From contig NZ_FOXL01000002.1 in assembly GCF_900115705.1 (NCBI RefSeq), forward strand, positions 310,001 to 374,000: a DNA stretch of 64,000 bases, in the 5' to 3' direction. The translations under genes were made by a program, and so were the position numbers. Below are positions 26,996 to 38,192 of the stretch, one piece after another; position 1 is the stretch's first letter; each line of letters opens with the position of its first letter. The notes under the pieces are model-generated. The model saw only the letters and a list, made by a program, of their open reading frames with translations. It had not been told where the DNA came from and ran no database searches. The DNA comes from Frateuria terrea. GTDB lineage: Bacteria > Pseudomonadota > Gammaproteobacteria > Xanthomonadales > Rhodanobacteraceae.

Positions 26996-29217
26996 CACAG
27001 CGACACCAGCAAGGAGAAGAAGGCCTGCACCAGGGCGGCGAAGTCGGCGCTCCAGCGGCGCGAAGCGCTGCCGTCGGGTTCCGTCGTGCGACTGTCGTTC
27101 AATTTGTCCGCATCGAGATAGATCTTCTGCCGCGGATCGAGCTCGGCAGATACCACCTTGGCGGGACCGGTGAAGTCGAAGCGCGCCCAACGGCGGTCGT
27201 CGTTCCAGCGCAGTTCCTGGTGGCTGCCGTCGGCGAAGGTCACACGCAGCGTCTGCGGCACCGGTGCTCCGTCGCGTACCACGCTCACCGTGCTGTGCCA
27301 GGGGAACGGCCCGGTGCCGGGCTTGGCGTTCGGATGGGCTTTCGCCCAGTCCTTGCGCTGCTTGTCGACCTGCTCGTCGAGCGCCTTGCTGTCGCCATCG
27401 GTGTGCTTGCCGTTGACGATCATGCTGCCCGCGGGCGGCAGCACCTCTTCGCTGTCGATGCTGGCGATGCGATCGTCGATGCGCGCGGTGCCGTACACAT
27501 ACTGGTCGAACACTTCGTTGACTGTCCGGGCGTCACCGGAAACGTCGATCAGCGTCGCGCGCAGGTCGGCCGCCGAAGGATGGCGGAAGTGCCAGCGCCG
27601 GTAGTACTCGCGGAAGGCGCGCTCGGTGACGTCCTTGCCAAGCCGCTCTTCCAGATCGTGCATGGCCGTGGCGGTACGCGCATAGACGGTTCCGTAGCTA
27701 CTGCTGGAATAGCGGTCCCAGGCGTTCTCGCCGAGCGGATCGTAAGGATGCTTGAGGCCTGCGGTGAGCCGCTCCATCGCAAAGCCGCTGATCGATGGCG
27801 CAAGGCCCAGGCGCCTCAGGCCCGGCGTGGTCAGGTCGATACCCTGGTCGCGCGCGCGCAGCATGCGCTGGTCCCAGTATTCATTGAGGCCCTCGTCGAG
27901 CATCGGCTCCTCGAACTCGTTCGAGGCAAGCAGGCCGTAGAAGTAGCCGTGGCCGAACTCGTGGATGGTCACGAAATCGATCGCGTACTGGCTGAGCGTT
28001 CCGGGCGTGACTTCCTTGTAGCCCTCAGCGGTGAAGAAGGTCGGGTACTCCATGCCGCCGGCCTCTGACGCGTTGTACGGCGGCACCACCGCAGTAAGCG
28101 TGCGGTAGGGGTAGGGCCCGAGCGTGTCGGAGAAATAACTCAGCGAGTCGGTGCTGGCCTTGAGCACCGGCTGCGCGCTGGCGGCGTATTCGGGGGGATA
28201 GAGCACGCGCACGGCGACCTTCGGGCTGCCCGGCCCCTGCCAGCTGCCGTCGAGCACCTTGTAGCCCTTGGCCGCCACCCAGGCGAAGTCATGCACGTCG
28301 CCCTGCACGTAGTGGTAGGTGGTCTTGCCGTTGGCGGTGACCGGCGCGCCCTGCTGCTCGCCGACCGCGCCGACGGTGTAATCGCTGGGCACGGTCATGG
28401 TGACGTCGAAGCGGCCGAAGTCGGCGTAGAACTCGCTGTTGAAGTGGAACTCGTGCACGTTCCAGCGCACCTGCGTGGCGCCCCGTTCGCCGGGCAGCTC
28501 CAGCACGCCGATCTTCGGAAACCACTGTGCGACCAGGTTGAAATCGCCCCACCAGCCGGTGCGCTCGACCACGCGCGGCAGCTGGCTGAGGAAATCGATG
28601 TCCAGCGTCAGCGTGCCGCCGGCGGGCACCGGCTGAGCCAGATCGATGCGCGCCACTGTCTGGTCGGTCTTGGGGCCGCCGTCGGGATGCACGAACGACC
28701 ACTTCAGCGCGCTGCCGTTCTGGCTGACCTGCTTGAGGTCGATCCAACCCCACTGGCCTTTCTCGAGCTTGGCCTCGCCGCGCGAGCCGCTGTGCGCAGT
28801 GAGGACCTCGCGCTCGGTGAAGAAGGTGCTGCCTTCGTTCTGGAACGCATTGAGGTAGAGGTGCACGTAAATGCTGCGCACTTCGCGGTCGCTGCGGTTG
28901 CGCCAGGTCAGCTGTTCCTTGCCGCTGACCGCATGCTTTGCCGCGTCGAGGGCGGCGTCGATGCGGTAGTCGACCACGCGATCGGACAGCGTCGGCTCGG
29001 TGCCGGTACGCGGACCGCCCCAGGCGTTCGGCGCACTGGCCGTGCGGGGTGCGGCGGCGTTCGCGGGAGCGAAGGGAATCGGCGTGTATGCCGGCGCGGC
29101 GCTCGCCGCGGGCGCAGGAGCCGCGGCTTGCGCGACTTGGGCGTGCAGCAGGCCCGGCATGGCGACCGCGCCGCACAGCGCGAGCACGCCCAGCCATCCG
29201 GTGACGATCGGTTTCAT
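26995..29217 (-). CDS. Secreted M1-family aminopeptidase-like metallopeptidase
   Basis: A 740-residue protein starting at ATG 29217 with a GGGGGAG ribosome site. Residues 1-26 are a signal peptide (LLHA-Q), followed by an Ala/Pro linker. The gluzincin zinc motif is HEFGH with the third ligand 19 residues on in LDEGLNEYW; the substrate-binding exopeptidase motif appears as GGMEYP (usual GxMEN). The first domain binds the peptide N-terminus (WRNRSDREVRSIYVHLYLNAF). Expected to trim peptides in the periplasm or outside. It forms an operon with the membrane protein that overlaps its stop. Confidence 0.88.
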   Translation of the reverse strand: MKPIVTGWLGVLALCGAVAMPGLLHAQVAQAAAPAPAASAAPAYTPIPFAPANAAAPRTASAPNAWGGPRTGTEPTLSDRVVDYRIDAALDAAKHAVSGKEQLTWRNRSDREVRSIYVHLYLNAFQNEGSTFFTEREVLTAHSGSRGEAKLEKGQWGWIDLKQVSQNGSALKWSFVHPDGGPKTDQTVARIDLAQPVPAGGTLTLDIDFLSQLPRVVERTGWWGDFNLVAQWFPKIGVLELPGERGATQVRWNVHEFHFNSEFYADFGRFDVTMTVPSDYTVGAVGEQQGAPVTANGKTTYHYVQGDVHDFAWVAAKGYKVLDGSWQGPGSPKVAVRVLYPPEYAASAQPVLKASTDSLSYFSDTLGPYPYRTLTAVVPPYNASEAGGMEYPTFFTAEGYKEVTPGTLSQYAIDFVTIHEFGHGYFYGLLASNEFEEPMLDEGLNEYWDQRMLRARDQGIDLTTPGLRRLGLAPSISGFAMERLTAGLKHPYDPLGENAWDRYSSSSYGTVYARTATAMHDLEERLGKDVTERAFREYYRRWHFRHPSAADLRATLIDVSGDARTVNEVFDQYVYGTARIDDRIASIDSEEVLPPAGSMIVNGKHTDGDSKALDEQVDKQRKDWAKAHPNAKPGTGPFPWHSTVSVVRDGAPVPQTLRVTFADGSHQELRWNDDRRWARFDFTGPAKVVSAELDPRQKIYLDADKLNDSRTTEPDGSASRRWSADFAALVQAFFSLLVSL

Positions 29218-29390
29218 CTGCAACTCCCCCCTGTCCTGGCGACCCATGGCCGCCGCTATCCAAGATGCTGGCAGCCGCCCCCAAAGCGACCACCGCAGGC
29301 GCGCAGCGTGCGGCATCCATGGCTGGGCCACATAGGCCAAAGGTCATGCCCTGGCAACAGTGGAAGGCGCAAACACTGAGCCTCCAGCTG

Positions 29391-29419
29391 CCCTCCGGAT
29401 AGAGGTTTGGGGTGAGGGA
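29391..29419. repeat. REP-like intergenic palindrome remnant (copy 2)
   Basis: CCCTCCGGATAGAGG followed by TTTGGGGTGAGGGA shares the TTGGGGTGAGGG tail of the element at 18099-18133, with a decayed stem. It lies in the 240-base gap between the M1 peptidase start and the Rieske gene, where I see no gene. Confidence 0.4.
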
Positions 29420-29457
29420 TCCCCTAGCGATGGGCCAGGTTCAAATGCGCGGCATGC

Positions 29458-29784
29458 TCAGCGGTCGTCGCGCGTCCAGATCGCGCCAGCCTCTTCTCGC
29501 ACCGGGAAGCTGGCGATCGGCTCGTAGGCCGGGGGGCGAGTCACCGCGCCCGTGCGCAGGTCGAAGCGCGCGCCGTGGCGCGGGCATTCGACCTCGAATC
29601 CGAATACCTCGCCACCGGCCAGATCGCCACCGTCGTGGGTACAGACATCCTCGACGGCATACAACCCGCCGTCGACGTTGTAGACCGCGATCGGCGTGTC
29701 GCCGTCGAACACCACCCGGAACTCGCCCGGCAGCAGTTCGCCCGGCGCGCACACGCGCACCCAGCCCTGCGCCGCCAGGCTCAT
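29458..29784 (-). CDS. Rieske [2Fe-2S] ferredoxin-like protein
   Basis: A 108-residue single-domain Rieske protein with both cluster-binding boxes: CTHDGG (about 47-52) and CPRHGARF (about 66-73), giving the Cys-His/Cys-His ligand set. Such small soluble Rieske proteins carry electrons, often for oxygenases; no oxygenase lies nearby. The start at 29784 overlaps the stop of the upstream GNAT gene (ATGA). Position downstream of sufS on the same strand, beyond an antisense gene, suggests an Fe-S-related role. Confidence 0.88.
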   Translation of the reverse strand: MSLAAQGWVRVCAPGELLPGEFRVVFDGDTPIAVYNVDGGLYAVEDVCTHDGGDLAGGEVFGFEVECPRHGARFDLRTGAVTRPPAYEPIASFPVREEAGAIWTRDDR

Positions 29785-30335
29785 GCGGTCACTCCGGCCA
29801 GTTGCTTGACCAGGAGTTCGAAACGCAGGTCGTCGCGGCGGGGTATACCGAAGCGCTCCTGGCCGTAGGGGAACGGCTTGTAGGTGCCGGTACGGCGGTA
29901 GCCGCGGCGCTCGTACCAGGCGATCAGCTCCTCGCGCTGCACGATCACCGTCATCTCCATCAGCCGGCAGCCCCACTCCGACCGCGCGACGCGCTCGGCC
30001 TCGCCCAGCAGCAGCCTGCCCAAGCCGCCGGCCTGCAACGTGGGATCAACCGCAAACATGCCGAAGTAGGCCGCCTCGCCCATCCGCTCGACATGGCAAC
30101 TGGCGAGCAGCCGACCGTCGCGTTCCAGCAGCATGATGCGGCTGTCCGGACGGGCGATCGCCTCGGCAACGTCGGCCGCGTCGGTGCGCTGGCCGTCGAG
30201 CAGGTCCGACTCGGTGGTCCATCCGCGCCGACCCGAATCCCCGCGGTAGGCCGATTCGACCAGCGCGACGATGGAGGGGATATCGGCCGCGCTGGCCGTG
30301 CGGAAACTGGGCGTGGGAAGCATCGACATGCGCAC
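29781..30335 (-). CDS. GNAT family N-acetyltransferase
   Basis: A 184-residue GNAT protein: [22 protein letters not shown] at the N-terminus, [36 protein letters not shown] with the acetyl-CoA loop (QAGGLG, usual Q/R-x-x-G-x-G/A), and [21 protein letters not shown] near the end. Acceptor unknown. Translationally coupled to the Rieske gene downstream. The start could also be the Met at 30323 or 30329. Confidence 0.88.
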   Translation of the reverse strand: MRMSMLPTPSFRTASAADIPSIVALVESAYRGDSGRRGWTTESDLLDGQRTDAADVAEAIARPDSRIMLLERDGRLLASCHVERMGEAAYFGMFAVDPTLQAGGLGRLLLGEAERVARSEWGCRLMEMTVIVQREELIAWYERRGYRRTGTYKPFPYGQERFGIPRRDDLRFELLVKQLAGVTA

Positions 30336-30451
30336 ATGATAGCGAGGGCCGCGCGAGCGGCGATGACCTGGGACAGGATCGCGGCCGTGCCGCGCTTCAC
30401 GCCGCTTTCTGGCCGCAACCGTTCCACTGGCTCACCCTTGGAGGCATCTCT

Positions 30452-31813
30452 GTGCCGCTCATCCAACGCCCGCTGTGGCTCGTCCCGTGCATGCTGGTGC
30501 TGGCCGCCTGCGGCGTGCGCGCACGGTTGCCCGTGGCGGCGGGCTTCGGTCCGGACCCCGCGTTGCCGCCGCCCGATTCGGCCTTGATCCCCACGGTGAA
30601 CATCGCCCCAGCCAAAGGCTGGCCACCGGGCGCCAAGCCCACGGCCGCACCCGGCCTGGTCGTGCAGGCCTTCGCCCGCGGGCTGGACCACCCGCGTTGG
30701 CTCTATGTGCTGCCCGATGGCGACGTGCTGGTGGCCGAGACCAATGCCCCGCCCCGCCCACAGGACGCCACGGGCCTCAAGGGCTGGGCCATGCGGCGGA
30801 TCCAGAAGCGCGCGGGCGCCGGCGTGCCCAGTGCCGACCGCATCACCCTGCTGCGCGACGCCAATGGGGACGGCATCGCCGAAACGCGCGACGTGCTGCT
30901 CGACCACCTGCACTCGCCCTTCGGCATGGCGCTGGTCGGCGACGCGCTGTACGTGGCGGATACCGATGCGCTGCTGCGCTTCCCCTACCGCAACGGTGCG
31001 ACCCGCATCGATGCGGCCGGCAGCAAGGTGGCCGACCTGCCGGCCGGGCCGATCAATCACCACTGGACCAAGAACGTGGTCGCCAGTCCGGACGGCCGGC
31101 GGCTGTACGTCACGGTCGGCTCGAACAGCAACGCGGGCGAAAATGGCCTCTCGGTGGAACGCGATCGTGCGCGCATCCTCGAGATCGACCGGGCCAGCGG
31201 CGCCACCCGCGTCTATGCCACTGGCCTGCGCAATCCGGTCGGCATGGCTTGGCAACCGCAAAGCGGCGCGCTGTGGGTGGCAGTGAACGAGCGCGACGAG
31301 CTGGGCAGCGACCTGGTGCCCGACTACATGACCGCGGTGCGCGAAGGCGCCTTCTACGGCTGGCCTTACAGCTACTATGGCGCGCACGTGGACGAACGGG
31401 TGAAGCCGCAGGATCCCGCACGGGTCGCCCGCGCGGTCGTGCCCGACTACGCTTTGGGCCCGCACACCGCTTCGCTGGGCCTGGCGTTCTACGACGCGGC
31501 CCTGATGCCGCAGTTCCGCGACGGCGCCTTCGTCGGCCAGCATGGCTCGTGGAACCGCAAGCCGTTGAGCGGCTACCGCGTGATCTTCGTCCCGTTCGCC
31601 GATGGCACACCCGCCGGCCCGCCACAGGACGTGCTGACCGGCTTCGTCGACAAGGACGGCAACGCGCAGGGCCGCCCCGTCGGCGTGGCGGTGGCCCGGG
31701 ATGGCGCGCTGCTGGTCGCCGACGACGTGGGCAACACGATCTGGCGCGTCGCTCCGGCCCATCCGCGGGGCGGGGGCCAGCCCACCGGTCGCAACCACAA
31801 ACCGGTGGACTGA
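30452..31813 (+). CDS. PQQ-dependent sugar (sorbosone-type) dehydrogenase, lipoprotein
   Basis: A 453-residue protein from GTG 30452 with GGAGG upstream. The N-terminus is a lipoprotein signal (MLVLAAC-G, Cys near residue 20). The mature part is a six-bladed beta-propeller of the glucose/sorbosone dehydrogenase family: [67 protein letters not shown] and [16 protein letters not shown], including PQQ-site His/Arg-Asn motifs. It oxidises sugars or aldehydes in the periplasm with PQQ, which the cell must obtain elsewhere since no pqq genes are here. It sits antisense between sufS and the GNAT-Rieske pair. Confidence 0.88.
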   Translation: MPLIQRPLWLVPCMLVLAACGVRARLPVAAGFGPDPALPPPDSALIPTVNIAPAKGWPPGAKPTAAPGLVVQAFARGLDHPRWLYVLPDGDVLVAETNAPPRPQDATGLKGWAMRRIQKRAGAGVPSADRITLLRDANGDGIAETRDVLLDHLHSPFGMALVGDALYVADTDALLRFPYRNGATRIDAAGSKVADLPAGPINHHWTKNVVASPDGRRLYVTVGSNSNAGENGLSVERDRARILEIDRASGATRVYATGLRNPVGMAWQPQSGALWVAVNERDELGSDLVPDYMTAVREGAFYGWPYSYYGAHVDERVKPQDPARVARAVVPDYALGPHTASLGLAFYDAALMPQFRDGAFVGQHGSWNRKPLSGYRVIFVPFADGTPAGPPQDVLTGFVDKDGNAQGRPVGVAVARDGALLVADDVGNTIWRVAPAHPRGGGQPTGRNHKPVD

Positions 31814-31829
31814 CGCCCGCCCGGACGCA

Positions 31830-33083
31830 TCACATCAGCAGCCTGCGCACCTTCTGCAGCGCTGCGACGAATACGTCGACCTCGTCCATCGTGTTGTAGA
31901 ACGCCAGCGAGGCGCGCAGCGTGGCGGGCACGCCGTAGTGCTGCATGAGTGGATGCGCGCAGTGGTGACCCGAGCGCACGGCCACGCCTTCGAGATCCAG
32001 CAGCGTTGCCAGGTCGGTCGATTGCGTGCCCTGGATCAGGAACGAGATGACCGGTTCCTTGTCCGCCACCTCGCCGAACAGCCGCAACCCGGGTACCTCT
32101 CGCAACCGGTCGGTGGCGTAGGCCAGCAGCTCCTGCTCCCAGGCATGGATCGCGGCCAGGTCGAGCGAGTGGTAGTAGTCCACCGCCGCGCCCAGGCCGA
32201 CGAAACCGGCGATGTTGGGCGTGCCCGCCTCGAACTTGTGCGGCGGGTCGGCAAAGGTGGTGCCGTCCACGCGCACCTGCCGGATCATGTCGCCGCCGCC
32301 GAAGAACGGCGGCATCGCGTCCAGGTGCGCGCGGCGCGCCCACAGCGCGCCAGTGCCGGTCGGGCCGAGCATCTTGTGCCCGGTGAAGGCGTAGAAATCG
32401 CAGCCTAGCGCCTGCACGTCGACCGGCCGGTGCGGCACCGCCTGCGAGCCGTCGACCAGCAGGGGAATGCCGCGGCGCGTGCACTCGCGCGCGATCTCGC
32501 GCACCGGGTTGACCGTGCCCAGCACGTTGGAGACGTGCGCCACGCAGGCAAGCTTCACGTCGGGAGTGAGCATGTCCAGGTAACGCTCCACGATCAGCTC
32601 GCCGCGCTCGTCGATGGGCGCGAACTTCACCGAGGCGCCACTGCGCTGGGCCACCAGCTGCCACGGCACGATATTGGCGTGGTGCTCCATCAGCGTGGTG
32701 AGGATCGCATCGCCAGGCTTCAGCTGCGGCAGCGCGAAGCTGTAGGCCACCAGGTTGATCGCCTGCGTGGTACCGGAGGTGAGCACCAGTTCGTTGCGCG
32801 AGGATGCGTTGATGAATCGCGCCAGCTTGTCGCGTGCACCCTCGTAGGCCAGCGTGGACTCCTCGCCCAGTTGGTGCACGGCACGCGAGACGTTGGCGTT
32901 GTGCAACCGGTAGTGCGCGTCCACCGCCTCGATCACCATCGCCGGCTTCTGGCTGGTATTGGCGTTGTCCAGGTAGACCAGCGGCTTGCCGTGCACGCTG
33001 CGCGCAAGCAGCGGGAAATCGGCGCGGATGCGCGCGACGTCGAAAGCGGGCGCCGGGTGCGCGTGGGCGGCAGTGGCGGACAT
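31830..33083 (-). CDS. sufS: Cysteine desulfurase SufS
   Basis: A 417-residue class V aminotransferase-fold enzyme. PLP Lys237 is in DFYAFTGHKMLGPTG and the sulfur-accepting Cys375 in RSGHHCAHPLM, the type II (SufS) arrangement; LDNANTSQKP and NVSRAVHQL are also SufS-like. It removes sulfur from cysteine for Fe-S assembly on SufBCD. The start at 33083 (MSATAAH) was preferred to 33110. It lies 131 bases after sufD with no other gene between. No SufE or SufU sulfur carrier gene is found next to it in this window. Confidence 0.93.
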   Translation of the reverse strand: MSATAAHAHPAPAFDVARIRADFPLLARSVHGKPLVYLDNANTSQKPAMVIEAVDAHYRLHNANVSRAVHQLGEESTLAYEGARDKLARFINASSRNELVLTSGTTQAINLVAYSFALPQLKPGDAILTTLMEHHANIVPWQLVAQRSGASVKFAPIDERGELIVERYLDMLTPDVKLACVAHVSNVLGTVNPVREIARECTRRGIPLLVDGSQAVPHRPVDVQALGCDFYAFTGHKMLGPTGTGALWARRAHLDAMPPFFGGGDMIRQVRVDGTTFADPPHKFEAGTPNIAGFVGLGAAVDYYHSLDLAAIHAWEQELLAYATDRLREVPGLRLFGEVADKEPVISFLIQGTQSTDLATLLDLEGVAVRSGHHCAHPLMQHYGVPATLRASLAFYNTMDEVDVFVAALQKVRRLLM

Positions 33084-33214
33084 CGGTGTCTCGTTTTGTG
33101 AAGGGATCACGACGTTTTAGCCTGCCGAATGTGAAGGAAAGTTGCGCTTGCCCCAGCGGGAGGGTGGCGAACTGCTCATCCTCCCGTGAAGACCGAAGGC
33201 CGGAAGGAGATGCG

Positions 33215-34515
33215 TCAGTCCGGAAGCCGGGCCAGCAGCAACTGCTGGATGTGTTCGCGCAGCGCCGCGTCGGCCAGCGATTCGAATGGCGCGCGCGCGA
33301 AGGCCGTGGTCAGCAGCGTGCGCGCCTGCGCTTGGGGAATGCCGCGCGAGCGCAGGTAGAACAGCGCGCGCTCGTCGAGCTGGCCGACGGTCGCGCCGTG
33401 CGCGGCTTTCACCTCGTCGGCGTAGATCTCCAGCTCCGGCTTCGTATCGATCTCTGCCTGTGCCGACAGCAGCAGGTTCTTGTTGCCCAGCGAAGCATCG
33501 GCACCGTCGGCACCGGCGTTCACCACGATGGCTCCGCGGAACACGCCGCGCCCCCGTCCACTGGCCACCCCGCGCCAGGTCGAGGTGGAGACGGTCTGGC
33601 GCGCCTGATGGTGGATCGCCAGCTGGGTATCCATGTGCTGGCGACCGTCCGGCAGGAATGCACCGTGGGTGTGGAAAGCGGCCGCGTCGCCGACGAGCTC
33701 GGCCCGCAGGTCATGGCGGACCAGCAGGCCACCCAGCTCCAGCACGTGCAGGTGCGCCCGGGCACGCGCATCGAGCCGGTAATGGCTGCGGCGGACCAGG
33801 CTGCTGCCGGCGCCAGCCTGCTGCAGCACGACATGGTGGAGGGTCGCGTCCGCATGCACGGTGAAATCGGTGAGCTGGGTAGCCAGGTGCGCCTGCTCGC
33901 CGGAGCCCAGGTGCTGTTCGACCCATGTCAGTTCGGCACCCTCGCCTACCTCCACGAGATGGCGCCCGTGCCAGGCCAGATCATGTCCGGCCGCCGCTCC
34001 GATGGAGAGCACGCGCAACGGCGCGGCGATCCTGGCCCCGGCAGCCACGCGCAGCACGGTGCCGTCGGTGGCGAAGGCGCCATTGAGGCGGGCGAATGCG
34101 TCGCCGGGCTCGCGGTAATGCCGCGACATGGCGAATCGCAACGCTTCGGGTTCATCGACCAGGGCGCGCGACAGCGGCTGCAGGCTCACGCCAGCCGGCA
34201 ACGCGTCGAGCACGGAAAGATCGCCGCGGAATACGCCGTTGACGAACACGAGCGCGGGACCGTCGATGCCTGCCATTGCCCATGCCGATGGGTCGACCAC
34301 CCGCTCGCACGCCTGCGCATCGCCGACGGCGAAGCTGCGCTGCGCCAGCGCCCGCAGCGCGGTGTACTTCCATGCCTCCACGCGCGTGTCCGGCAGGCCG
34401 GCGTCGGCGAAGGCCTCGAGATTTCCGCGGCGCGCCTGGTCCAGCCAGGCGATGCCGCTGGCCGGCAGCGGCGCGTCGGCCAGTGCGGCCACGAACGGCG
34501 TGCGGGCGGGCTGGT

Positions 34516-34519
<4 letters not shown>
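33215..34519 (-). CDS. sufD: Fe-S cluster assembly scaffold protein SufD
   Basis: A 434-residue SufB/D-family protein: ARRGNLEAFADAGLPDTRVEAWKYTALRALAQRSF near the N-terminus, the beta-helix core (RGVASGRGRGVFRGAIVVN, NLLLSAQAEIDTKPELEIYADEVKAAHGATVG) and the C-terminal LDERALFYLRSRGIPQAQARTLL. The KPELEIYADDV-type segment with a conserved His is characteristic of SufD. It pairs with SufB and SufC2 in the scaffold. The ATG of sufD (34519) overlaps the sufC stop by 4 bases. Confidence 0.95.
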
Positions 34520-35283
<764 letters not shown>

Positions 35284-35294
35284 GGTGGTGTCCA

Positions 35295-35710
35295 TCAGGC
35301 GGAAAGGTGCGCGAGCGCGTCGAGCGCGTCCTCGCGGCGGTCCCAGGGCACGAACACGTGGTCGTGCAGGAACGCCGAAACCGGGTTGCAGGAAATGCCG
35401 CGCGCGGCCAGCGCGGCGGACACGGCGGCCATCATGCCGACCGCGTCGAGGCTCGATTCCACGCCGAGCGTGATCTGCGCCCACAGCAGCCGGTCGGCGA
35501 CCAGCTCGGGGCCTTCCAGGTCGTGGTCGACGATCAGCGTGACGCCCTCGTCCTCGCGGAACATCATCAGCGCCTCATGCAGGCGTGCGGCGGCCTTGTC
35601 GTGCGCGACGAACAGGAACCGGCGCGGCATCGGGTGCAGGCGCGGGTTCAGGCCGGCGAGCAAGGCATGCAGGTCGGTGCCGCCGGGATGGGCGCTGGTG
35701 GCGGCAGTGG

Positions 35711-35714
<4 letters not shown>
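35295..35714 (-). CDS. ACT-domain protein embedded in the suf operon
   Basis: A 139-residue protein of the COG3602 type: a first half [27 protein letters not shown] with DEGVTLIV, then an ACT-like half [52 protein letters not shown] domains usually bind amino acids and regulate enzymes. Its ATG overlaps the sufB stop (ATGA), and its stop overlaps a possible sufC start, so it is expressed with the scaffold. A link to cysteine or other amino-acid sensing in Fe-S assembly is a guess. Family call is firm; role unknown. Confidence 0.82.
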
Positions 35715-37185
<1,471 letters not shown>

Positions 37186-37189
<4 letters not shown>

Positions 37190-37641
37190 GCGTGGGTCCT
37201 GCCTTTCAGTTCGCTCAGCGCCACGGTGGCGACCGCCGGGCGCGGCGGCTGCAGCATGTCGGCCAGGCTCACCGCACGCAGCGCGCTGTCCAGCACGCTG
37301 CTGATGCGCCGCCAGCTGCCACGCACGCCGCACTGCGACTCGCGGTCGCACTGTCCTTCGACGCTGCATTCGGTCATGCCGATCGGTCCTTCCATCGCCT
37401 CGACGATCTGTGCCAGGCTGATCTCGCGCGCCGGGCGCGCCAGGCGGTAGCCGCCGTTGACGCCGCGGAACGATTCGACCAGGCCGGCGTGGCCCAGCGA
37501 TTTCAGGAGCTTGCTCACGGTCGGCAGTTCCAGCCGCGTCTCGTCGGCGATCTGCGCCGTGCTCAACACGTCGTGCGGATGGGCGGCGATGCAGGTCATC
37601 ACCACCGCGGCGTAATCGGTGAGGCGGCTGACGCGGAGCAT
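37186..37641 (-). CDS. SUF-system Rrf2-family Fe-S regulator (IscR-like)
   Basis: A 151-residue Rrf2 protein. The winged-helix domain is at residues 1-75 ([49 protein letters not shown]). Three cysteines, Cys92, Cys98 and Cys104 ([13 protein letters not shown]), occupy the same positions as in E. coli IscR, so a [2Fe-2S] cluster is likely bound. The protein heads the suf operon and probably represses it when clusters are plentiful. A 25-base dyad over its own promoter (37659-37683) is the likely operator. Start chosen at 37641 because the HTH begins immediately. Confidence 0.93.
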
Positions 37642-37658
37642 GGGATGCGGGCCGATTG

Positions 37659-37683
37659 AATCCAGACCAAAATGGTACGGATT
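37659..37683 (-). promoter_or_regulatory. Probable operator of the suf Rrf2 regulator
   Basis: A 25-base inverted repeat with arms AATCC-N2-ACC and GGT-N2-GGATT around a 5-base centre; all 8 specified positions of each arm pair exactly. It begins 17 bases upstream of the regulator's start codon and covers the -10 element, the arrangement expected for autorepression. No footprint data; binding is inferred from position and symmetry. Confidence 0.65.
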
Positions 37684-37700
37684 ACATGGCCGCGCGTCAA
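37672..37700 (-). promoter_or_regulatory. Sigma-70-type promoter of the suf operon
   Basis: On the minus strand, TTGACG (37695-37700, 5 of 6 matches to the -35 consensus) and TACCAT (37672-37677, 4 of 6 for the -10) are separated by exactly 17 bases. Initiation would fall around 37665, about 25 bases before the regulator's ATG. The operator dyad overlaps the -10. Confidence 0.6.
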
Positions 37701-37713
37701 CGACACAAGCCGC

Positions 37714-37730
37714 TGCACCGCAACGGTGCA
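37714..37730 (+). promoter_or_regulatory. NtrC (GlnG) enhancer site
   Basis: TGCACCGCAACGGTGCA is a perfect dyad fitting the NtrC consensus TGCACC-N5-GGTGCA. It is centred about 107 bases upstream of the expected start point of the sigma-54 promoter at 37803-37818, a normal enhancer distance. Confidence 0.75.
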
Positions 37731-37802
37731 GGCGCCGCACCGAGGCGAGGCAGTCCGTGAACCACGCTTGCCACGACGGCGACCGCACGGGCCCGCGAAC
37801 GC

Positions 37803-37818
37803 TGGCATGCCACGTGCT
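37803..37818 (+). promoter_or_regulatory. Sigma-54 (RpoN) promoter of glnK-amtB
   Basis: TGGCATGCCACGTGCT has GG and GC exactly 10 bases apart and matches TGGCACG-N4-TTGCW at most positions. Transcription would start near 37829, 25 bases before glnK. With the NtrC site upstream this makes expression under nitrogen limitation likely. Confidence 0.68.
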
Positions 37819-37853
37819 GTCCTGCAGCGGACGCCGGCCAATGGAGGTGCGCG

Positions 37854-38192
37854 ATGAAGTGGCTCGTAGCGGTCATCAAGCCGTTCACGCTCGAGGACGT
37901 GCGGCAGGCGCTGGCCGATGCCGGCGTCCGCGGCATGACCGTCGGCGAAGTCCGGGGCTGCGGTCGCGAGCGCGGCGACACCGAGCTCTATCGTGGTGCG
38001 GGGTATGCGGTCGACTTCCTGCCCAAGCTCCGGATCGAGGTCGCGGTAGCGGACGACCGGGTCGAGCGGGCGATCGAGGCCATTTGCGAGGCCGCGCATA
38101 CCGGCAAGGCAGGCGACGGCAAGCTCTTCGTACTGCCGCTGGAACACGTCGTGCGCGCCCGCACGCGGGAGGTCGACGCCGATGCTCTCTGA
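37854..38192 (+). CDS. glnK: P-II nitrogen signal protein (GlnK type)
   Basis: A 112-residue PII protein, standard length, with a strong GGAGGT site at 37841. The T-loop Tyr51 (uridylylation site) is present in ELYRGAGYAVDFLPK, as are Lys58, the B-loop TGKAGDGK, and the VVRARTRE segment with Arg101/Arg103. Residue 39, normally the Gln that contacts ATP-Mg-2-oxoglutarate, is Glu (GRERG instead of GRQKG), and residue 36 is Cys. It senses ATP/ADP and 2-oxoglutarate and blocks the ammonium channel. It overlaps the amtB start by 11 bases and is preceded by a sigma-54/NtrC control region. Confidence 0.93.
   Translation: MKWLVAVIKPFTLEDVRQALADAGVRGMTVGEVRGCGRERGDTELYRGAGYAVDFLPKLRIEVAVADDRVERAIEAICEAAHTGKAGDGKLFVLPLEHVVRARTREVDADAL

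Noticed and set aside
29960-31798. 612-codon minus-strand frame
   Set aside because: Covers parts of the PQQ dehydrogenase and GNAT genes in the wrong frames; no domain.
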